Positions 57,258 through 64,000 of a stretch of DNA of 64,000 nt are shown piece after piece. Location of the stretch: assembly GCF_017352135.1 (NCBI RefSeq), contig NZ_CP071454.1:2505001-2569000 (forward strand), given 5' to 3'. The notes beneath the pieces were generated by a model. The model searched no databases. It had not been told where the DNA came from and saw only the letters and a program-made list of their open reading frames with translations. Source of the stretch: Rhizobium lentis (GTDB lineage Bacteria; Pseudomonadota; Alphaproteobacteria; Rhizobiales; Rhizobiaceae). Made by a program: the position numbers and the translations under genes. How positions within the stretch are numbered: position 1 is the stretch's first letter; the number at the start of each line of letters is the position of its first letter.

Positions 57258-59105
57258 ATGCTGCGCCTTTTCTCTACGTCTATCGTCCGCCAGATCGTCG
57301 CGATCACGCTGTTTCTGCTGGCGATCAGCACGGCCGCCATCGTCGGCGTGACCTATTACAATCTGAGCAATCATGTCATGGACGGGGCGGTCGCCGACGC
57401 CAAGGAAGCTGCCCGCGCCATGGCCGTTCTTTACGGCGCGGCCGATCAGGCGGCAAAGGTCGAGCTGAAGGACAATCAGCTCTCCGCCGTGACGGAGGAC
57501 ACCGTTCCGGCCCTTGCCGATCATTCGCTGGTCGACCGCACGGCGCAGTCGATTGCCGGTGTTGCGACGATCTTCCAGAAGCAGGGCGGCGACTACGTCC
57601 GCATCTCCACAAACGTCAAGAAGGAAAACGGCGACCGCGCCGTCGGCACCAAGCTCGCAGCCGAACACCCCGCCCAACCGGTTCTTGCCAAAGGCGAGGC
57701 CTATTACGGCCCGGCGGTGCTTTTCGGCCGCCAGTTCATCACCGGTTACTTCCCGATCAAGAACGCGTCGAACGCCAACGTCGGCATTCTCTTCATCGGC
57801 ATTCCGATGGAGGTCTATTACCAGCGCCTGAATGAGCTGCAGATCCTCGTTCTCGGCGTCGGCGCCATTGTCATGCTGATCGTCGGTGTTGTCGCCTACT
57901 ATGCGATCCGCCTGTCGGTAAAACCTTTGCAGGCGCTGACCGCGAGCGTGCATTCGATTTCCGCGGACGATCTCGATGGGACGATCCCCTGTCTTGAGAA
58001 GAAAAACGAGTTCGGCGATATCGGCCGGGCCCTGGCGCTGTTCCGTGACAGCGCCAAGGCCAGGCGCGATCTGGAAAGTGAAGCAGTCGCGCAGCGCGCC
58101 TCGAGTGACGCCGAACGCGCCCGCAACGATGCAGATAAGCGCTCGCTCGACAGCCAGATCGATTTTGCCGTCAGCCAGCTTGCGGCCGGCCTCGGACGTC
58201 TGTCCCAGGGTGATGTCTCGCAGACGATCGGCACGCCCTTCGTCGGCCGGCTGGAGCAGCTGCGCGTCGATTTCAACGCCTCCCTGCTGCGGCTCCAGGA
58301 TACGCTGTCCGGCATTCGCGACAGCGCCTCGACGATCCAGCGCAACAGCAGCGCCGTTTCGGCCTCCGCCGATGAGCTTTCGAAACGCACCGAGGCGCAG
58401 GCGGCGAGCCTGGAAGAGACCGCCGCCGCGGTGGAGGAGATTACCGTCACGGTTCGCTCCTCCGCCGAGCGGGCTCGCGAAGCCAACAACGTCGTCGCCG
58501 CGACCAAAAGGACGGCGGACAATTCCGGCACCGTGGTCGGCGATGCTGTCGCCGCCATGGAGCGTATCGAAGAGGCCTCGCAGCGGATCGAGCAAATCAT
58601 CGAGGTGATCGACGACATCGCCTTCCAGACCAATCTTCTGGCGCTGAATGCCGGCATCGAGGCGGCGCGCGCGGGCGAGGCCGGCAAGGGCTTCGCGGTC
58701 GTCGCGCAGGAAGTCCGCGAACTCGCCCAGCGCTCGGCCGATGCGGCGCGCGAGATCAAGTCGCTGATCGAGACGTCGAGCCGGGAAGTGACGGCAGGGT
58801 CCGAACTCGTCCAGAAGACCGGCAGCGTCCTTGCCTCGATCAGCCAGGAGATCATCTCGATCAGCGGCCACGTCGAGACCATCGCCACGGCCAGCCGCGA
58901 TCAGTCGGCCGCGTTGCAGGAGGTCAACGGTTCGGTCAACGCCATGGACCAGATGACCCAGAAGAACGCGTCGATGGTTGCCGAGACCACGCAGGCAAGC
59001 CGCCTGCTGGCCGGCGAGGCCGATACGCTGATGGCGCTGATCGAGCGTTTCCGCATCGGCGCAGAACCCGCCGCTGCTCACCTCGGCACAAGAAAAGTCG
59101 CCTGA
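57258..59105 (+). CDS. Methyl-accepting chemotaxis protein with Cache sensor, 615 residues
   Basis: Chemoreceptor with first helix about 9-35, a Cache-type periplasmic domain (about 40-190, including '[19 protein letters not shown]' and '[20 protein letters not shown]'), second helix about 193-217, HAMP (about 218-270), and signalling hairpin tip near residue 453 ([20 protein letters not shown]). Sensor is like Cache3-Cache2 fusions. Start at 57258 follows CGGGGG. Strongly similar to the first receptor in its cytoplasmic half; ligand unknown. Confidence 0.93.
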   Translation: MLRLFSTSIVRQIVAITLFLLAISTAAIVGVTYYNLSNHVMDGAVADAKEAARAMAVLYGAADQAAKVELKDNQLSAVTEDTVPALADHSLVDRTAQSIAGVATIFQKQGGDYVRISTNVKKENGDRAVGTKLAAEHPAQPVLAKGEAYYGPAVLFGRQFITGYFPIKNASNANVGILFIGIPMEVYYQRLNELQILVLGVGAIVMLIVGVVAYYAIRLSVKPLQALTASVHSISADDLDGTIPCLEKKNEFGDIGRALALFRDSAKARRDLESEAVAQRASSDAERARNDADKRSLDSQIDFAVSQLAAGLGRLSQGDVSQTIGTPFVGRLEQLRVDFNASLLRLQDTLSGIRDSASTIQRNSSAVSASADELSKRTEAQAASLEETAAAVEEITVTVRSSAERAREANNVVAATKRTADNSGTVVGDAVAAMERIEEASQRIEQIIEVIDDIAFQTNLLALNAGIEAARAGEAGKGFAVVAQEVRELAQRSADAAREIKSLIETSSREVTAGSELVQKTGSVLASISQEIISISGHVETIATASRDQSAALQEVNGSVNAMDQMTQKNASMVAETTQASRLLAGEADTLMALIERFRIGAEPAAAHLGTRKVA

Positions 59106-59332
59106 GGAGCCCGGCAGCGACTGCCGCAGGACTGCCCCGCAACGTTGCGGCGCGTTCGTTTCGATGCGGCGCGTCTGAGAATAAGGTCGAGCGACGTCAG
59201 CCAGGCGGCGAAACGAACGACGCTGCTCTCTCCGAACTCGGCATAGAATTGATCCTCGTCCGCCTCGCTGCCGCTCGGGCGGCGAAGGGGGCGAAATCCA
59301 TGCACGGCTGCGACGGTGATCAAGTCGATCAT
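59078..59332 (-). CDS. 84-residue hypothetical protein divergent from LysR
   Basis: Starts with AAGGA seven bases before its ATG, on the strand opposite to the LysR gene, with the promoter space between them only 89 bases. Product is soluble-looking: [18 protein letters not shown] at the N-terminus and an Arg-rich C-terminus. Its 3' end overlaps the chemoreceptor's end by 28 bases on the other strand. Not recognised. Divergent position suggests control by the LysR regulator; the good ribosome-binding site is the main evidence that it is real. Confidence 0.5.
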   Translation of the reverse strand: MIDLITVAAVHGFRPLRRPSGSEADEDQFYAEFGESSVVRFAAWLTSLDLILRRAASKRTRRNVAGQSCGSRCRAPQATFLVPR

Positions 59333-59421
59333 GGGGATGTCCTTTCGCTTTAAGACATCTCACGATTTAGGCATCGAATTTCTCTTCATAAACAGAGAAA
59401 TCCCCGTTATGTTTTTCACCG

Positions 59422-60291
59422 ATGAAAAACGCAAACTGGGATTCCTATCAGCTTTTCCTGCAGGTCGCCCGGCTCGGCGGCTTGACGGGGGCGGGTGCCG
59501 CAAGCGGACTCAGCCCCGCGACCATCGGCCGGCGCATGCTCGATCTCGAACAGGAGGTCGGCCGGACCCTGTTTTCGCGCAGCCAGACCGGATATCGCCT
59601 GACGCAGGATGGCCAGGCGCTGCTCGATCACCTCCAGGACATGGAGGCCGCCGCCCGCAAGGTCGAGGCCTGGCGGCAATCCGCTGGGGGCGGCACGACC
59701 GTGAGGATCACCGCCGGCACCTGGCTCGCGTGGCTCCTGACGGAAAATTTCGCCGCGATCCGCACGCCGGGCGATGCCTTCGCCGTCTCCCTCACCATCG
59801 GCGAGGCGCGGGCAAGTCTTGCCTATCGCGAGAGCGATATCGGCATTCGCGCCTTCGAGCCGGAGGAAGCCAATCTGGCAGCGCGCCAGCTCGGCGAGGT
59901 GGCTTATGCCGTCTATGTCAGACGCAACGCGGCCGAGACCGACGAGCGCTGGATTGCCGTCGGCGAGGAGGAGGCGATATCAGCCTATCTGCGTTGGCCG
60001 CACGCCCACGCCGCCGCTGACATCGTCGCCACCGTCAATCGGCCGCGTTCGCTGCCGGATTTGGTGCGTGCCGGCGCCGGCAAGACCGTGCTTCCCTGTT
60101 TCGTCGGCGATCTCCATCCGGAATTGCAGCGCCAGGGCGGTGAATTGCCGGAATTGCGCCACCGTCAATGGATCGTCATGAATGCCGAAGACCGTCATCG
60201 CCCTGAGATCCGGACAGTTGCCGACCGCATGATCAAGCTCATCCGAAGCTATGCCGATCTCTTCGCCGGAAAACGGCCGAGCCGCGGCTGA
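59422..60291 (+). CDS. LysR-family transcriptional regulator
   Basis: 289 residues. N-terminal winged helix-turn-helix with LGGLTGAGAASGLSPATIGR (about 15-34) and 'LEQEVGRTLFSRSQTGYRLT' (about 38-57), then a substrate-binding domain. Variant of the classic motif, of the short LysR type often seen in alphaproteobacteria. Target and inducer are unknown; the divergent small gene is the first candidate. Confidence 0.88.
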   Translation: MKNANWDSYQLFLQVARLGGLTGAGAASGLSPATIGRRMLDLEQEVGRTLFSRSQTGYRLTQDGQALLDHLQDMEAAARKVEAWRQSAGGGTTVRITAGTWLAWLLTENFAAIRTPGDAFAVSLTIGEARASLAYRESDIGIRAFEPEEANLAARQLGEVAYAVYVRRNAAETDERWIAVGEEEAISAYLRWPHAHAAADIVATVNRPRSLPDLVRAGAGKTVLPCFVGDLHPELQRQGGELPELRHRQWIVMNAEDRHRPEIRTVADRMIKLIRSYADLFAGKRPSRG

Positions 60292-60327
60292 CGCCTGCGG
60301 CATTCGGCGCGGATGCGAGACGATAAG

Positions 60328-60357
60328 GCGCCCGCGCAGTCTCGGAGGCGCGGGCGC
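60328..60357. terminator. Bidirectional hairpin between LysR gene and downstream minus-strand genes
   Basis: GCGCCCGCGC (60328-60337) pairs perfectly with 60348-60357, loop ten bases. Between convergent genes; no T-run. Confidence 0.72.
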
Positions 60358-60406
60358 TCTGATCGATGGCGCGGTCCGATGTCGCCGGGCCGCGTCGGTT
60401 GTGCCG

Positions 60407-60643
60407 TCAATGCCGGTTGGTGAGAACGACCGGAATGAGCAGGTCGCCCCAATTGCCGTCGCCGCCGTGATGACGGGCCGAGCGCACCAGCTCGACCGAG
60501 ACGCCGGCCTCGACGGCTTTCATGACGGACTGGTTCAGCCGGTGCAGATCGTTGGCGAGCATGCGGATCATCGTCTGCTGATCCTCATTCATGCTACTTG
60601 CCTGCTCCTCGGCCCGTTCCCGGACGCGTGCGATGGATGCCAT
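60407..60643 (-). CDS. 78-residue conserved-looking protein downstream of aceA
   Basis: Product is helical and charged: ASIARVRERAEEQASSMNED at the start, then LANDLHRLNQSVMKAVEAG. It ends WGDLLIPVVLTNRH. It lies 21 bases after aceA on the same strand with GGAGGA near its start, so it is probably co-transcribed with aceA. Function unknown. Confidence 0.62.
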   Translation of the reverse strand: MASIARVRERAEEQASSMNEDQQTMIRMLANDLHRLNQSVMKAVEAGVSVELVRSARHHGGDGNWGDLLIPVVLTNRH

Positions 60644-60664
60644 GGTCTTATCCTCCTCTTCGGT

Positions 60665-61954
<1,290 letters not shown>

Positions 61955-62094
61955 GCTGCTCTCCTTGCTGAAAACCGTCATCGGGTGGATGGATGACAAG
62001 ATTGACAATTTCGCGTGGTATAGCCAGGAAAAACCTTTGATTTTCGCCTGGGAAAGAGGTTAAGATGGCGAGGATTGACAGAGGGGCGCTGTGA

Positions 62095-62115
62095 ATTTGT
62101 AAAATTTTGTAAATA
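62095..62115. promoter_or_regulatory. Tandem repeat between aceA and its probable regulator
   Basis: TTTGTAAAAT (62096-62105) followed directly by TTTGTAAATA (62106-62115), a ten-base period that puts both copies on the same DNA face. RamB of actinobacteria binds TTTGCAAA-like sites at glyoxylate genes, so this is a strong candidate operator. Confidence 0.58.
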
Positions 62116-62146
62116 AAACGCTCATGGTCTTTGTCAAAGGTGTGAC

Positions 62147-63556
62147 ATGGCGGAACGGAAGATATTCGCGGGTCCGAAATTGCGGCGCATCCGCAATGCG
62201 CTGGCGCTGACGCAGACCGCCATGGCCGAGGCGCTGGAGATTTCGCCCTCCTACCTGAACCTGATCGAGCGCAACCAGCGGCCGTTGACGGTCCAGCTCC
62301 TGTTGAAGCTCGCGGCGGTCTATCGGGTTGATCTGGAGGAGTTGCGGGGCCAGACCGGCGGCAGTCTCGGCCAGCTCAAGGAAGTCTTCGCAGATCCGCT
62401 GCTTTCGGGCGAGCTGCCCGGCGATCAGGAACTGGTCGAGGTGGCGGAGGCGGCGCCGAATGCCGCCAGCGGCATGATCAAGCTCTATCGTGCCTATCGC
62501 GAGCAGGCGGCACGGCTGTCGGATCTGACGGCGCTGATGGCTGCCGAGGGGCATGCGCCCGTCGCCGCCGGCCGGTTGCCGCTGGACGAACTGCGCGAGA
62601 CGCTGGAGCGCAGACCGGGCTATTTCGGACGGATAGAGGCCGCGGCGGAAGCCTTCGCCGCAACGTTGCCCGGCGGCCTTGATCTTGCTGCGGGGCTGAA
62701 GGACTGGCTGCGCGCCGAGCGCGGCATTGCGGTGCGCATCCTGCCCGTGCACGTCATGCCGGATTTGCGCCGCCGTTTTGATCGTCATTCGATGCGGCTT
62801 TTCATTTCGGAACGGTTGTCCCCGGCCGATCGTGCGCACGAGATCGCTGTCGAAGCCGCCACCCTTGCATTGCGGCCGGCCATCGATGCCGAGCTCAACG
62901 ATCTCTCGTTTTCCTCCGCCGAGGCGCACCGCATTGCCCGTTTCGAGCTTGCCCGCATTGCGGCTCTGGCGCTGGCAATGCCTTATGAGGCCTTTCTTTC
63001 GGCGGCCAAGGCGACGCGTTACGACATCGATATTCTTCGTTCGCGTTTCGGCGTCTCTTTCGGCCATGCCGCCATGCGTCTGACGATGCTGCAGCGCCCG
63101 GGGGCGGCAGCCATCCCCTTCTTTCTGGTCGAGATCGATGCCGCGGGCCACCGGTTGCGGCGAGCCGGCGCCCAGGGCTTTCCGCAGGCCCGTTTCGGTG
63201 GCGACTGTCCGAAGCTCAATATTCACGCCGCCTTCCTGCAGCCGGGCCAGATCCTCGCCGAGACGGTCGTCATGCCGGATGGCACATCCTTCTTGACGGT
63301 CGCCCGCACCCTGGAGGGGCCGAGCGTCGAATTCGGTGAAAGGATCCGGCGAACCGCGATTCTGATCGGCTGCGATGCCGCCCTGGCGGACGGACTGGTC
63401 TACGGGCAGGCGACAGCGCTCGATCCGGTTGCGATCGGTCCGGCCTGTCGGCTCTGCGAGCGGCGCGGCTGCCTTTCCCGCGCAGAGCCGCCGGTAACGC
63501 GGCCGCTCGGGCTCGACGAGATGGTGGCGGGCCTCAGCGCCTTCGACTTCCAGTGA
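62147..63556 (+). CDS. RamB/ScfR-family XRE regulator, probable controller of aceA
   Basis: 469 residues. XRE helix-turn-helix at the N-terminus (about 9-63, LALTQTAMAEALEISPSYLN), an ImmA/IrrE-like middle region (about 170-300), and a C-terminal DUF2083 region with Cys pattern PACRLCERRGCLSRAEPP (about 430-447). In mycobacteria and corynebacteria RamB controls isocitrate lyase; this family senses short-chain acyl-CoA metabolism. Divergent from aceA with about 190 bases between, including a tandem repeat. Role is inferred from family and position. Confidence 0.88.
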   Translation: MAERKIFAGPKLRRIRNALALTQTAMAEALEISPSYLNLIERNQRPLTVQLLLKLAAVYRVDLEELRGQTGGSLGQLKEVFADPLLSGELPGDQELVEVAEAAPNAASGMIKLYRAYREQAARLSDLTALMAAEGHAPVAAGRLPLDELRETLERRPGYFGRIEAAAEAFAATLPGGLDLAAGLKDWLRAERGIAVRILPVHVMPDLRRRFDRHSMRLFISERLSPADRAHEIAVEAATLALRPAIDAELNDLSFSSAEAHRIARFELARIAALALAMPYEAFLSAAKATRYDIDILRSRFGVSFGHAAMRLTMLQRPGAAAIPFFLVEIDAAGHRLRRAGAQGFPQARFGGDCPKLNIHAAFLQPGQILAETVVMPDGTSFLTVARTLEGPSVEFGERIRRTAILIGCDAALADGLVYGQATALDPVAIGPACRLCERRGCLSRAEPPVTRPLGLDEMVAGLSAFDFQ

Positions 63557-63614
63557 TTGTGAAATGATTGGGGACGCAGTTTTTGCGCTTGTGGGCTTAG
63601 AAATTCCTTCTTAG

Positions 63615-64000
<386 letters not shown>

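Overview
The window is a high-GC alphaproteobacterial chromosome segment. Gene content and order match the Rhizobiaceae, most closely Rhizobium of the leguminosarum/etli group. The diagnostic signs are a single large motility cluster with four tandem flagellin genes, the rhizobial motor genes motC and motE, the orphan regulator rem, and an agl alpha-glucoside operon next to zwf-pgl-edd. Species is inferred from family knowledge; no search was run. No rRNA, tRNA, CRISPR array, intact insertion sequence or phage was seen.

Bases 1-28700 are flagellar. The first run (flgG fragment, flgA, flgI, motE, flgH, fliL, fliP) is read rightward with overlapping start and stop codons and ends at a strong terminator. 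A GT41/O-GlcNAc-transferase-like gene on the minus strand follows, then flaA, flaB, flaC and flaD, each with its own upstream region. Next come a FliH-like gene, motB, motC, fliK, a lytic transglycosylase and rem. The hook/export run is flgE, flgK, flgL, flaF, flbT, flgD, fliQ, flhA, fliR, then four small genes: FliJ-like, rod-binding FlgJ, FlgN-like, and a membrane-anchored FliL-like protein. The set supplies rod, rings, hook, junction, filament, export gate, stator partners and late-gene regulators. The GT41 enzyme is a candidate flagellin glycosyltransferase.

Bases 28900-36800 hold a WecG/TagA-type glycosyltransferase, a Wzz/GumC-like chain-length protein without a kinase domain, folD, a 580-base stretch without a clear gene, and a complete TRAP transporter (binding protein, small and large permeases) followed by a 60-residue membrane protein.

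Bases 37000-44850 are the agl locus: a LacI-type repressor divergent from aglE-aglF-aglG-aglA-aglK, with LacI-type operators between. A small PilZ-like gene follows. Facing it on the minus strand is the Entner-Doudoroff block zwf-pgl-edd, which would take glucose-6-phosphate from disaccharide cleavage to KDPG.

Bases 49600-54000 hold a minus-strand gamma-glutamyl-polyamine pair (amine oxidase and glutamine-synthetase-like ligase), a divergent HI0933-family flavoprotein and a 47-residue membrane peptide. Two chemoreceptors (843 and 615 residues) follow, separated by a palindromic RIME-like element. The right end has a LysR regulator with a divergent small gene, isocitrate lyase aceA with a small downstream gene, a divergent RamB/ScfR-type regulator, and the start of a putrescine/spermidine binding protein cut by the window edge.

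The most interesting unexplained signals are regulatory: a shared leader upstream of the flagellin genes, a 24-base-period direct repeat upstream of flaA, and a 10-base tandem repeat between aceA and its probable regulator.
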